Source: Humulus lupulus
Lineage: Eukaryota > Streptophyta > Magnoliopsida > Rosales > Cannabaceae
Direction: 5' to 3'
DNA: 64,000 nucleotides
NCBI RefSeq assembly: GCF_963169125.1
Contig: NC_084795.1
Coordinates: forward strand, 94,918,911 to 94,982,910
Shown: positions 1 to 9,904 of the stretch, piece by piece
How positions within the stretch are numbered: the stretch's first letter is position 1
How the letters are laid out: each line of letters begins with the position of its first letter
Notes under the pieces: generated by a model
Told to the model about the DNA's origin: nothing
Seen by the model: the letters and a program-made list of their open reading frames with translations, nothing else
Databases searched by the model: none
Made by a program: the position numbers and the translations under genes

Positions 1-744
1 TTTTTGAAAAATTAGAGAGAAACAATGCACACCTAGGGATTCTCCAAATCAATGTTAATAGAAATAAAGATGAAGAAAATGAGATGAACAATCGGACCCT
101 AAAGAGTTCTTTTAAATATATTAAACTTATTCACTCTTCAAACATTACTATACGCTCTATACTCAAGGGATGATCAGAAAGTCGTTCTCTTCAACAACAA
201 AAGCTAGTTTCTTATTGTTACTAAAATCACTCCCATAAAGAAATAATATAAATCAAGAAAAACAAAAAGAACAAAGAACATAGAGAGAAACTAATTTCAG
301 AGGAAAAATAAAACAAATAAGGTCATTAAATACAAGAATTGAAACTTATCACATTTGAGAGTAAAGGAAACCAGACCTATGCAACTCAGGAGAAAAAGAA
401 AGGGAAAAGACAATTCATACACACGAACTGAGAAATAGGATGAGGATTCATTTGGGCTTGGTCCCTTTGTATTGGAATGAGTGATTCCTAGTTAAGGCAG
501 GGAGAGACAAGATGCGTAGATGAACTCTAGGGAATTAGAAACAAATTAGGGTTTTTCAGAAAAGAGAGATAAAAGAAGAAACAAAGCTCAAAACATAGTA
601 GCAGGAAGAGAAAACAAAAAGTTAAAAAGATAAGCACAATTTTCTTTTGAGTGACCGCCCTGAATGCTTTCAAATATATTATGCATCATACATTAATAAG
701 GAGGCACATTTATTATCGTTGTTAAAATAATAGGCTAAGAGAAT
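1..744. other. AT-rich non-coding stretch
   Basis: I see no gene here. The sequence is A/G-rich on the + strand, with no open frame of note and no tRNA-like fold. It lies just downstream (minus sense) of the ABC transporter fragment but carries no recognisable continuation of it, such as the H-loop or the C-terminal end of the nucleotide-binding domain. Confidence 0.5.
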
Positions 745-1050
745 AGAATCAAGGGCACTAGTCGCCTCATCTAAAAGCAATATCTTTGGCCTTTTCACAA
801 CTGCCCTTGCGATGGCCACTCTCTGCCTTTGCCCTCTAGACAACTGCACTCCTCTTTCTCCCACCACCGTTTGGTAACCCTGTCCTCATCAAGTTTCTTT
901 TTACTCAATCCTCCAACCAATTTAAACTAATCAATTACATAGCATACATGCCAAATGAACAGAGAGAGTAAAACACACCCGGTCTAAACTACTGATGAAG
1001 GTGTGGGCATAGGCTAACTCTAATGCAGCCATAATCTCTGTCTTTGATGC
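745..1050 (-). pseudogene. ABCB-type ABC transporter fragment, two exons
   Basis: This is part of a nucleotide-binding domain of an ABC subfamily B (MDR/TAP) membrane transporter, which uses ATP to move substrates. Exon A (979-1050) encodes a segment ending AHTFISSLDR. A 99-bp GT...AG intron (880-978) follows. Exon B (745-879) begins [10 protein letters not shown] and carries the ABC signature region and Walker B ([12 protein letters not shown]). Both exons join in phase 0, as expected for a real gene, so this is a genomic fragment and not a processed copy. The signature reads LSRGQ instead of LSGGQ, altering a normally invariant glycine. Walker A upstream and the H-loop downstream are missing: after ALDS the frame runs into unrelated sequence. 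Most likely a gene relic or captured fragment. Confidence 0.8.
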
Positions 1051-1209
1051 AATGTCGGTACATACAAAATAGCAAATCAAACTCATAGAAGCGCTTCAAC
1101 CATTATCAAATATAACCATTATAAATAAGTAAGCAATCCAATTCACCAACATGCATTACAATAGTCATTATGTATAGTAAGTACGCATGTGACACCATTA
1201 ATATGTTTA

Positions 1210-1306
1210 TTAGAATTAATATTATTAGCTATAGATCTATCCAATAGATGTAGCGTAAGACTTTAGAATTAATATTATTAGCTATAGATCTATCCAATAG
1301 ATGTAG
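1210..1306. repeat. Perfect 44-bp direct duplication
   Basis: Two identical 44-bp units occupy 1210-1253 and 1263-1306, separated by 9 bp. They start TTAGAATTAATATTATTAGC. Their identity means the duplication is recent. Confidence 0.85.
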
Positions 1307-2106
1307 TACCATTTCAATTAATGGATGAAGCAATAGAATCAAACCAATTATTAAAAAGATAGAGAATTACTAGAGCATACAAAGATTTTAGCCAATATAT
1401 TAGAAAACATACAACTTATTCCTAATCATAAACTCTATACACCCTATGTCAACATTGTCACTACTACAAAAAAGGTTTTTTAGGACTAGCATTGCGAGTC
1501 CTCTATTTGAGAGCCTTAAAAACTAAGGTTTTTTAGGACTCACAATGCGAGTCCTAAAAAACTGTTTTTAGGACTCGCAATGCGAGTCCTAAAAAATCTG
1601 GTTGAGTGCCTTTAATTAAGTTTTTAGGACTTGCAAAGCGAGTCCTAAAAGAATGTTTTTAGGACTCGCAATGCGAGTCCTAAAAAATCTGGTTGAGTGC
1701 CTTTAATTAAGTTTTAGGACTCGCATTGCGAGTCCTAAAAAGAGTTTTTAGGACTCCCAATGCGAGTCCTAAAAACTTAATTAAAGGCACTCAACCAGAT
1801 TTTTTAGGACTCGTATTGCGAGTCCTAAAAACTTAATTAAAGGCACTCAACCAGATTTTTTAGGACTCACGGGTAATTTTTTAGGACTCGCTTTGCATGC
1901 CCTTAAAAGTAATTTTTTTAAAAAAAAAATACAGCTACAATTTTAATTTTGATTTAAAAATATATATCCATTTGAGTGTCGAATATGTATCAAAAGAATT
2001 TTGAAAAGAGAAAGAAACTAATTTTCTTACGAAAATGGCACTCAAGCACTTGATTTTCTTACGAAAGCGGGTTCCGCGGCCATGCTTAACATAAAGAGAA
2101 AGAAAC

Positions 2107-2137
<31 letters not shown>

Positions 2138-2153
2138 AAGAAGAAGAAGAAGA
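2107..2153. repeat. (AAG)n microsatellite
   Basis: About 15 uninterrupted AAG units lie inside the non-autonomous CACTA element, immediately before its GC-rich exon-like segment. Confidence 0.9.
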
Positions 2154-2160
2154 GGGCTTC

Positions 2161-2322
2161 ATGAGTAGAGGGGTCGAGAATGCTGGAACTGAGAACCCAG
2201 CTGCCGTCGATGCCGTTCACCACCATCACTGCCGTCGTTCACCTGCTGCCGTTCATCTCTTTCAGCCGTTCAGCCTTGGTGTGGTTGATTTACCAGCCGT
2301 CGTTCACCTGCTGTGGTTTTGA
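2161..2322 (+). CDS. Short ORF inside the CACTA element, possible captured exon
   Basis: A 53-codon ORF starts at the ATG at 2161 and ends TGA at 2320-2322. It is GC-rich against the AT-rich element around it. It contains a run of four histidines and repeated GCCGTCGTTCACC-type units that encode AVV/H-rich stretches. I recognise no family. The composition contrast suggests a fragment captured from a host gene or 5' UTR, but coding function is unproven. It may simply be non-coding capture. Confidence 0.2.
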   Translation: MSRGVENAGTENPAAVDAVHHHHCRRSPAAVHLFQPFSLGVVDLPAVVHLLWF

Positions 2323-2920
2323 GTAATAAAATCCCCAAATGTGTAGTTTTTTTTAAGTGTAACCCTATAATTTCGAAATATATGGTTGTTTTTTTAAGTG
2401 TTTTACATAAAACATTTAAGGAGTTGCTTTAGGAGTCCTTAATAGTCTTTTAGGACACGCAAGCGAGTCCTAAAAAAAGTGTTAAGGACTCCCAAAGCAA
2501 GTCCTTAAAATTATTAAGTAAGATACTAATGTTTTAGCCCAGATTTTTTTAGGACTCGCATATTCTTTTAGGACACTCATTGCGAGTCCTAAAAGAGTAT
2601 TAAGGACTCCCAAAGCAAGTCCTTAAAATTATTAAGTAAAACACTTATTTTTATAGTCCAGATTTTTTTAGGATTCGCATTTTCTTTTAGGACACTTATT
2701 GCGAGTCCTAAATTGTATTTTTTCAGGACTCTCAATGAGTGTCCTAAAAACTCCATAAATATTTTTAAGGACTTGCATTTAGGTGCGTGTCCTAAAAAAG
2801 TGTCCCATAAAGGGTATTTTGTAGTAGTGTGTGTTAGAGAAAAACAAATTATATTGGACAAAGAAGTAAAAAAACTAGTGAGACTAGTAGGCAATAAAAC
2901 AATTTGCAAGGACAGGTGAT

Positions 2921-3038
2921 AAATGACTGAGACCAGTACAGCTTGGCAAAGACCAAACTTGTGAGACACACACACACACAAATGACCGAGACCTATACAT
3001 CTTGGCAAAGACCAAACTTGTTATACACGCACATACAC
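2921..3038. repeat. 59-bp tandem duplication with (CA)n
   Basis: Two near-identical 59-bp units (2921-2979, 2980-3038) each contain GACCAAACTTGT followed by a CA-rich run. A few substitutions separate them. They lie just outside the right end of the CACTA element. Confidence 0.8.
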
Positions 3039-3180
3039 ACACATATGAAAATATGTTAGTTTGTCTCTTATTCAATCTGCAAATATTAGTCCACACAAAT
3101 ATGTAAATATGTTAGTTTTTCTCATATTCAGAGGACCATGTTGTCTCTTAGTCGAGCATCAAATATGTATGTGTTAGATA

Positions 3181-3432
3181 TCAGATTAAGCAAAAAGAAG
3201 AATCTATAGTACCATGTTGACTATATCCCGAGGACTTCCTAGGAGTTGCAGCACCAATTCTCATAGACCTCCTGGAATAATAAACACCGTTCATTTCTGT
3301 CATTTCCTGAGTCCTTTCACTATCATCTCCAAACCTTACAAAACCATAACCCTTTGATCGGCCGGTATTGGCATCAAAGACAACTTTTGCAGCTTTAACA
3401 AATGGATATTTACTGGCAAAAGTTTTATGCAA
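3181..3432 (-). pseudogene. RBP45/RBP47-type RRM fragment
   Basis: The 83-codon frame encodes most of one RNA-recognition motif. It reads KTFASKYPFVKAAKVVFDAN, then the RNP1 core KGYGFVRF, then MTEMNGV and MRIGAATPRKSSGY. This matches the second RRM of plant oligouridylate-binding proteins of the RBP45/47 family, which bind poly(U)/poly(A) RNA. Homology seems to start near ILHKTF and to end after SSGY; both flanks turn into unrelated AT-rich sequence. The N-terminal half of the RRM (RNP2) is missing. No other exon of the gene is in reach, so I call it an exon fragment (relic or transduplicate). Confidence 0.75.
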
Positions 3433-3441
3433 TATTCTATT

Positions 3442-5378
3442 TGTACCATAATTATAAAGTACCTAAACCAATTTATTGAAAAGTAATTCAAGGAATAAAT
3501 CTCAAATTCAAATTCAAACTTTTTAGGCAAATAACATTCTAGAGAATCCCAACACAGTAATATGATTCAAAGAAGAAGAAAATCAGATCTAAACATTTAT
3601 TTTAATAAAGATAAATCTAATTAATATATACATATATCAAACTACCTCTCTCCCTTTCTTCTTGACCATTTCTCTGCAATTTAACCAACCCTCAAACTTC
3701 AACCTAGCTCTAAGCTTCAAACCCAGCCCCGTTTCCAGCCTGGCATCGTCGACCACACCACATCCCCGTCGCCAGCCACACATTGTTGAGCATGTCGAGC
3801 CTCCGCATCGCCAAGTCCCCAGAAGCCTCTGTCAGTACACCTGCACAAGAAAGGGGTCTGTGAGAGCAAGGAAGAAAGAGATGAGAGTTGTGAGAGAGTG
3901 CGACTGAGGGAATTGGGAGAATGATAGAATTTTTTCATCTGATGTGAGAGAAAGAATTGAGAGAGAATGAGAAATTTTTGGCGCTCTAGGTTATAGAGCA
4001 TAACATTACAGAGCAAAATTTCGAAACAAAATCTGGAATAAGATACTTTGAAAATTTTGAAAGCCCCATTTTTCTTGTTTCCTTCATTTTAAAATTTACT
4101 TTACCGCTTTCTAACTTTTGAGCTTACCTATTATAATACTTTTCCAATTAGCAGGTATTTGGTGTAATGTGTGTGAATATGTAGGTAGGGAACAGGGTTA
4201 ATTCCCCATTGTATAAAAAAAAGTCCATAAAATAGGAAATGAAAAATAAAAATGATACTTGATACATATAGTATGAAATAGTATAGAGTATTAACTAATT
4301 ATTTATTTAATTATTTTAATCAAGTGAACTTAATTATATTAAAAATTTTTAAAGAAAAAATAACTAAAATATATTACACTCTTACTACCTCACTCTTTTT
4401 TTTTAATAAAAAAGAATAAAATATGTTATTAACTTAATCAAATTCATAATTCAGCTTTTAAATAGTTTTGATAGATAGATTATAGATAAATAGCCTTTTT
4501 TCAGTGTTAATGGTTCTGATATTTAGCTCTAATTTATTTGTTCATTATTATAAGTTAAATCATTGTTGATACTGTTCCAATATGAGAGGCCCGCGTTAGT
4601 GATTTGGTATTTTCAAATTAGATACGAGTCATAAATTTGTTTTGTTGGCTTGTGAGCATTACAAGGAGACATGACATTGATTATGTGCCTTGGTTTGATG
4701 GTTTAACTAATTGATTTGCAGCCAGAACTCCATGCAAACACATGATTATATATACATAAACTAGCATATTATATTATTATTAATTAATGTCCCATGAAAT
4801 GAAATGATTGATTGTTACTCCTTAAGTCAACATTAAGGGATAGCCATCTCACATGGTGTGTGATAATGCATGATTTGTTTCTCCACCAAAATAACAATTA
4901 TATATCTTGCTAGGTAGTGGGAAAATCTCTTATCTTGCAATTAATTATTATGATATAAATCAGTAAAAGCAGTGATAGTACTACTGAAAATGGTTTATAC
5001 TGGTACTTCCCATACTCCATCATATCCCCCATGACATATTTCCAAAAGAGAAGAAAAAAGAGAAAGACAAACAAACATTCCAAACTGTACACGCATATAC
5101 AGTGAAAACATAAAAAATAAAGGTACTCTCCACAGAAAGAAACAAATGAAAGATGATCAGAATAAATTTAAAACAAAAAAGAAGCGAAAATCAAGAAAAA
5201 ATTTCCTTCTCGATCTCTCACCAGCTTCTTAAACAGAATTAATAACTAAGATGACAAATTAAACAATCATCAAACTAGCTAAGCTAGCTAGTTATAATAT
5301 AAATATATATAGATAATTAACATATATCGATCATATATTTTTTTTACAACAATTTTTAATCACTATATATATATATGA
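3442..5378. other. Intergenic, with one GC-richer patch
   Basis: No gene recognised. A GC-richer patch at about 3660-3910 has ORF-like stretches on both strands with no recognisable protein; it resembles UTR or captured sequence. The rest (3960-5378) is AT-rich. The last 300 bases are likely the 3' UTR and flank of the BIG GRAIN 1-like gene, which is read leftward. Confidence 0.5.
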
Positions 5379-6575
5379 TTATATATTGGAAATTGGTGCT
5401 GATGATATTGACCCTCTCTTGATGCTATCCATGTTGGTAGTTTCATAAACTGGTAGACCACTGGAATAGCAACCCAAGTCATAGTTTTGCAACTCAAAAA
5501 GATCAGAGCTGGAGTCACTGTCTGCACCATCATCTTCCTCATCGATATCATCATCTTCATCAAATTTTCCCAACACTACTATTTTTTTCTCAGACTGATG
5601 AAATTTCTTAAGATCGTGCTGTTTTTGACGATGATGTTCATGAGCCGGTCGGTTACTTACTTTGTCTTTCTGATTAATAGACGACGACAATGCGTTTGAT
5701 CCCTTAATATTATTCTTGACTACGTTCTCCTTCTGATCATGCTCGAGATGAGTCGACGATGACAACGACAACAAGTCCTTCACAGCTTGATCATTATCGT
5801 TTTGCTGAGCTTTATTGTTGATGCCATTGTTGGCGTTGTTATTGCTGAACTTGCACAAAGTTGAAACTAGTTGCTTGTGATTTTCCGAAAAACTTCTGAA
5901 ATTCTTGGTGGGAGTTAATTGAGCATGAGGAGGAGGTGTTCTAAAGCCGGAACTAGAAGAGTTATAAGAATAGAAAGAGGAGGCTTTTGAATCTGTCGTC
6001 GTTGTGTTAGTACTCGAGCTTCCAAAGTGGCTTATGCTACTCCTTCTCTTCCTTCTTCCTCCTCCGCCGCTTTGATCATCTTGATCGTAATCTTTCATCG
6101 ACAAAGCACTAGTACCGGTCGTAGATTTCGACTTTATCTTCTTCTTCGACGAGGATTGGTTGAAAAGCGAGTTCAAGAAGCTAGCTAGTCTCCCTCCGGG
6201 GGAGCTTGGCTGCTTGTACTTCTTCTCTTTGATTTGCTTCTCCAGCACCCCATGATGATGATGGTGATCGTGATGATCATGGTGATTGTGAAGATTAAGT
6301 ACGCTTCTTCTAGGCATGTCTAGGCTGATTCTTCCTCCTGAAGATCCTCTAGTACCACTACTACTGCTATTACTCCAATACGCTCTGCTGTGATGATCTT
6401 GATCTTTACTACAGATCTTCTGGTTGAATGACGTGGCACCACATGATTCGTTGTATCCGGAGAAGTACCTCGCCGCCTCGAACACGTCAAGCTCGCCGGA
6501 ATCATTCCTCCGGTGGAATGATTTTTTGAAGAGTTTTTCTGGGTCTGCTGGGTTGAGTGAACCTGCCAAAGACAT
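5379..6575 (-). CDS. BIG GRAIN 1-like protein
   Basis: A single-exon gene of 398 codons from the chosen start. The N-terminus has SLNPADPEKLFKKSFHRRND then SGELDVFEAARYFSGYNE, with a His-rich tract (HHDHHDHHHHH) near residue 120. A conserved middle block reads GGRLASFLNSLFNQ followed by a Lys-rich, likely nuclear or membrane-contact, stretch. Then come RRKRRSSISHF, a TPPP/TPTKNF block and an acidic patch (DEDDDIDEEDDGADSDSSSD). The C-terminal motif is SSDLFELQNYDLG...LPVYETT. The GGRLASFLNSLF and SSDLFEL...LPVYETT motifs are those of plant BIG GRAIN 1-like proteins, a family linked to auxin response and organ size. The frame is open 22 codons further up to an ATG at 6641, but that extension (Lys-rich, from FKKKQKKRK) looks like translated UTR; the ATG at 6575 opens the conserved MSLAGSLNP. 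It could also be assigned to a related low-complexity family. Confidence 0.78.
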   Translation of the reverse strand: MSLAGSLNPADPEKLFKKSFHRRNDSGELDVFEAARYFSGYNESCGATSFNQKICSKDQDHHSRAYWSNSSSSGTRGSSGGRISLDMPRRSVLNLHNHHDHHDHHHHHGVLEKQIKEKKYKQPSSPGGRLASFLNSLFNQSSSKKKIKSKSTTGTSALSMKDYDQDDQSGGGGRRKRRSSISHFGSSSTNTTTTDSKASSFYSYNSSSSGFRTPPPHAQLTPTKNFRSFSENHKQLVSTLCKFSNNNANNGINNKAQQNDNDQAVKDLLSLSSSTHLEHDQKENVVKNNIKGSNALSSSINQKDKVSNRPAHEHHRQKQHDLKKFHQSEKKIVVLGKFDEDDDIDEEDDGADSDSSSDLFELQNYDLGCYSSGLPVYETTNMDSIKRGSISSAPISNI

Positions 6576-6742
6576 GGTTGATGATGATAGTTTTCTTTTC
6601 TTTTGTTTTTTTTTGAAAATTGAATGTGTAATGTGTGACACTACTCACTTGTTTGAAATATTAAGTCACAAATATATGGGGTGAAGGGTATTTATTGTAT
6701 GGGAGTAGGAATTAGTTGGATTTGTGAGATGATGATGATTTC

Positions 6743-6746
<4 letters not shown>

Positions 6747-6781
<35 letters not shown>

Positions 6782-6831
6782 ATAATGGGGGTTTTGAAAT
6801 GATTGAGAGTAGTGGGAAGCTGGCTTTATAA
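6747..6831 (-). promoter_or_regulatory. Promoter region: CT repeat and TATA-like box
   Basis: On the gene strand, TTATAAAG lies at 6831-6824, about 250 bases before the chosen ATG. A pure (CT)n run ((GA)n on the + strand, 6747-6776) lies 48 bases further downstream. A TATA box here would place transcription start just before or in the CT run, giving a pyrimidine-rich 5' UTR of roughly 200 bases, which is common in plants. Inferred from position only. Confidence 0.4.
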
Positions 6832-8708
6832 TAATCAATTTATTTAATGTCTATAATATTTAATTATGTATATGATGGGGAAGATTTTGGAGGTTTTTGG
6901 CAGGGACCTACTTGATGTTAATATGTGCCTTTTAAGTTATATACATCAAGAGAAGTAGTGGGGTATACATTAATACAAGTGAAACAATGAAAGTTTTTTT
7001 TTAATAACTTTTTATTTTATTTTATATATGTTTTATCCTTTCACTCATATGAATGCTGTGACAACCAGAGGTTTATGTTGGGGATGGTGCATGGGGGCAC
7101 AAGATAGATTGTGCTTTTCCTTGGATTCTAGGGCTTCTAGTTTGTATTGATGGAAAATTTTGTTAGCTCTCAAGTGGATGTTGGCCATGTTCTATGGCCT
7201 ATATATGAGAGGCTATATATATGGACATCTACTAGTAGCTCACACTTATATGTATTATATCATTGAATATATGTGGTGGATATTAGATATCCAAAATCTT
7301 CTTTTTTTTTTTTTTTCATTTTTATTATAATTTCTTTTTGGGGTGCGGGGTAAGGAGAAAAAAAGGATGAGGATACTTTAATAAGCTTGAAAATCACTCT
7401 TTAATAGAATAAAAGCTAATTGTTATATATCCCCACTGCAATCAATTACTCGGTTAGATTTAGTGATTTACCATGGCCCAGTAATATTTGGTTGCCTCCT
7501 TCTTAGTGGAGCTTCATTTTCATGTGGTAATTATATAAGGTATCTTCAATTAGCAGAATTAGCAACCAAAAGTTGGTAATGTGTGTCCAACTAATTTATA
7601 TGTCAAATTTGATCGTTACTATATATAACTAGAATTTCTAATACTTGAGAGATAAACATTATAGTTTTTTTTTAAGAAAAATTAATGTTATTTAAACAAA
7701 AGAGAAACTACTATATTGGAATTTTTTGTAGCTAGCTGCTATAGCCACGTTATGAAAAGCAGTAATCAAGCAATCAGTAGTTAGAATAATCCAAATGACA
7801 AAAGAATAAAGTTAATAATTAACATCAGTTAGTACATATAAACCCAGCTAGTACTATATTGTTACCAAAATATTATTCGTTTCAAAGGACTGAAATAATG
7901 AAATGAGTGGATCAACCTGAACTACATTGACAACACAAACTTTTCTCTTTTTTTACTTTGAGAGATCTATCCTTAATTAGTCTTTATCATGCACGCGCTT
8001 TCAAACAAACCACACAAGAAAAAAAAATCTGAAGTCCCACCAAGAAAAAAAACTATATTTGAGAATTTCTAAACAATTACTAAATAAACTTAAGTCCCAC
8101 CAAAAATAAATAGAGCAGTGACCCATGTTAAAGCTTATAAGACTAGACACATATCTAAACACCTTTCTTTTCTTCTTTAGAGACATTGAGGCAGTCAATG
8201 TGCTTGGCCCATCAAAAATAGAGTCCCCATTCCTTGTTGTCGGGACAGTGAAATGTGTGGTGTCGCACACCACTCGTGCATTGATAACTGGATTTTGTTT
8301 AATCCATTTTCATCACATTTAGATCAATCCCTGTTTAGTACCACGATTTTATTAAATGAGCCTGAGTTTTTGTAACGTTTAATTAGCAGTACTATACATA
8401 TGTAGCAACGTAATCAAATTGTATTGCTCTAGCTATATATAATGTTGTATGTATTATATATCAGCTGTCACTAGCTGAGATTTTGAAGCCAATAGATGAG
8501 TATCTTCTTAGGGTTGATGATGATAGTTGCATAAAGAGGATCTAGGTGTGGTCAATTTTTTCTGCACATTAATCATCATATATTGTGGAAAAACTTTATG
8601 GTCCCCTCTCTATTTATGCACTTTGGAACCATAAACACAACTCTCAAGATCAGATCATACTCTTCAAGCTCAAAATGATCTCAATTTTATCGTTTTCAGC
8701 ATTGATTT
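6832..8708. other. Intergenic, no gene seen
   Basis: AT-rich sequence with poly-T runs (near 7300-7320). An open frame at 8001-8273 (-) is low-complexity and resembles no protein. A 7-bp stem hairpin (GTGGTGT/ACACCAC) lies near 8257-8275. I find no tRNA, snRNA or protein gene. Confidence 0.5.
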
Positions 8709-8858
8709 CTAACCAAATCTACTGTCACAACTAGCCGATTCCTCTGAACCAGTACTACTAATATTAGTACGAGTGGCATATAAAGAATCTATGTTATTAA
8801 GTAATGAAAACAAGATGAGAAAAAGAAGAGGAAGAAAAATGTGATCGAATTTGTTCAT
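8709..8858 (-). CDS. Possible small secreted peptide (49 aa)
   Basis: From the ATG at 8858 the frame encodes 49 residues. It starts with a short polar N-terminus, then a strongly hydrophobic run (IFLPLLFLILFSLL) and a plausible signal-peptidase site after SLYA. That leaves a short hydrophilic tail rich in Ser/Thr/Glu with one Cys, ending CDSRFG. In-frame ATGs lie 2 and 14 codons upstream. The layout is that of a secreted peptide precursor, but the tail matches none of the peptide families I know (CLE, IDA, PIP, CEP, RGF). Upstream (minus sense) there are W-box-like TTGAC motifs near 8945-8955. GTTAGA right at the stop could also be a splice donor, so a longer gene is possible. Coding status is unproven. 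Confidence 0.3.
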   Translation of the reverse strand: MNKFDHIFLPLLFLILFSLLNNIDSLYATRTNISSTGSEESASCDSRFG

Positions 8859-8900
8859 ATTCATATTTAGGCCACCACATAATGCAACATTTTTTTTCAA

Positions 8901-9904
8901 AAAATTGGACCAGTTTGACTTAAAAAATACTTAGCTGATACCCAAAGTCAACAAAACGCCACATAATAAAAATACAGTCTTGATCAACATATGATCACGA
9001 AAACATCATGTTATTTCGAAGGAAATTACTTTATCTTTAAGTTACATATATGATTATTATAATAATTACTGTTATAAATACTCTCACCAAACATGGGCCA
9101 AAGCATTGCTCCAAGAGGAACAAAACCAACCCATTAAGCAGAACTTGTAGGGGGCTATATAATTTAGGTAATAAAGTATACATAATTAGTAATGTGCATA
9201 TTACTAGTATAGTACTATATATAAGTATATAAAAATGATATCATATATATATATATATGACCAGCCAACATCATCTGAAGTTGATCATTATTTAGGGCCT
9301 ACATATATCTAACAAAATAGAGGCTCCATTGAAGAAATACAGTCCACAGAATGACTTAATAAGTTTGGCCCGTTAGGCGAAGTGTAAGGATCAGATTAAT
9401 TATAATGGCTTGACATATTCTTGTCGCCACACTTATATTTTGTGGGGGGGCTATTTTTATTTTATATATATATAATATAGCGTCTTCATCTCCTCTAGAC
9501 CTATTCGATGGTGAACACATTTACAATGTTGGATAGATAGATATACATGTAAGGTAAATATATGATATGATCATACAGGAAGAAGCAGATAATGTTAAGT
9601 TGCTTTCTTTTATTTTGCACCTTGCATTCTAAAAGCCACCTTTCATGGCCATCGTTTTCCCATTAGTCCCATCTATATGTTCGTTTTAAAAATTCACGAT
9701 TCACTGATCTTTTCCTACTTCCTTGCTCAATCTAACTCACTCTAACTTACATTTAGACAAAATTCATCATCATTATTATTATTATTATTATAAGGCCAGA
9801 CTACTGAATCACTCGGACTTAGATTCCACCCCAATATCCTATGATAATTGAATAAACAATGTATGCATGCAACACACTTTTTTAATTTTAATTTTAGCAT
9901 CTTA
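8901..9904. other. Intergenic with simple repeats
   Basis: No gene recognised. Contains (AT)n near 9243-9260 and an (ATT)n run near 9768-9792. Confidence 0.5.

Larger units (their letters stand above)
1459..2829. mobile_element. Non-autonomous CACTA (En/Spm-type) transposon, complete
   Basis: The element starts CACTACTACAAAA and ends TTTTGTAGTAGTG, a 13-bp terminal inverted repeat. It is flanked on both sides by the 3-bp target-site duplication TGT (1456-1458 and 2830-2832), as expected for CACTA elements. Both subterminal regions (about 1480-1910 and 2425-2810) are packed with copies, in both orientations, of a palindrome built from TTTTTAGGACTCGC and its complement. In known CACTA elements such repeats bind the TNPA-type protein. 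There is no transposase, so it must be mobilised in trans. The interior holds a (AAG)n tract and a GC-rich exon-like piece. The CACTA end at 48277 belongs to the same family. Confidence 0.92.

Noticed and set aside
1459..1910. Regular palindromic repeats resembling a CRISPR array
   Set aside because: Spacing is irregular, units occur in both orientations and they sit inside CACTA terminal inverted repeats in plant DNA.
3717..4016. 99-codon ORF on the minus strand
   Set aside because: No domain; the composition shifts along the frame and matches a GC-rich patch next to AT-rich DNA.
8080..8310. AGTCCCACC motifs and short hairpins hinting at an snRNA gene
   Set aside because: The motif lacks the full plant upstream element (GTCCCACATCG), there is no TATA at the right spacing and no snRNA sequence follows.
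8001..8322. ORFs of 90 (-) and 65 (+) codons
   Set aside because: Low-complexity, Phe/Trp/Lys-rich by composition, with no recognisable motif.
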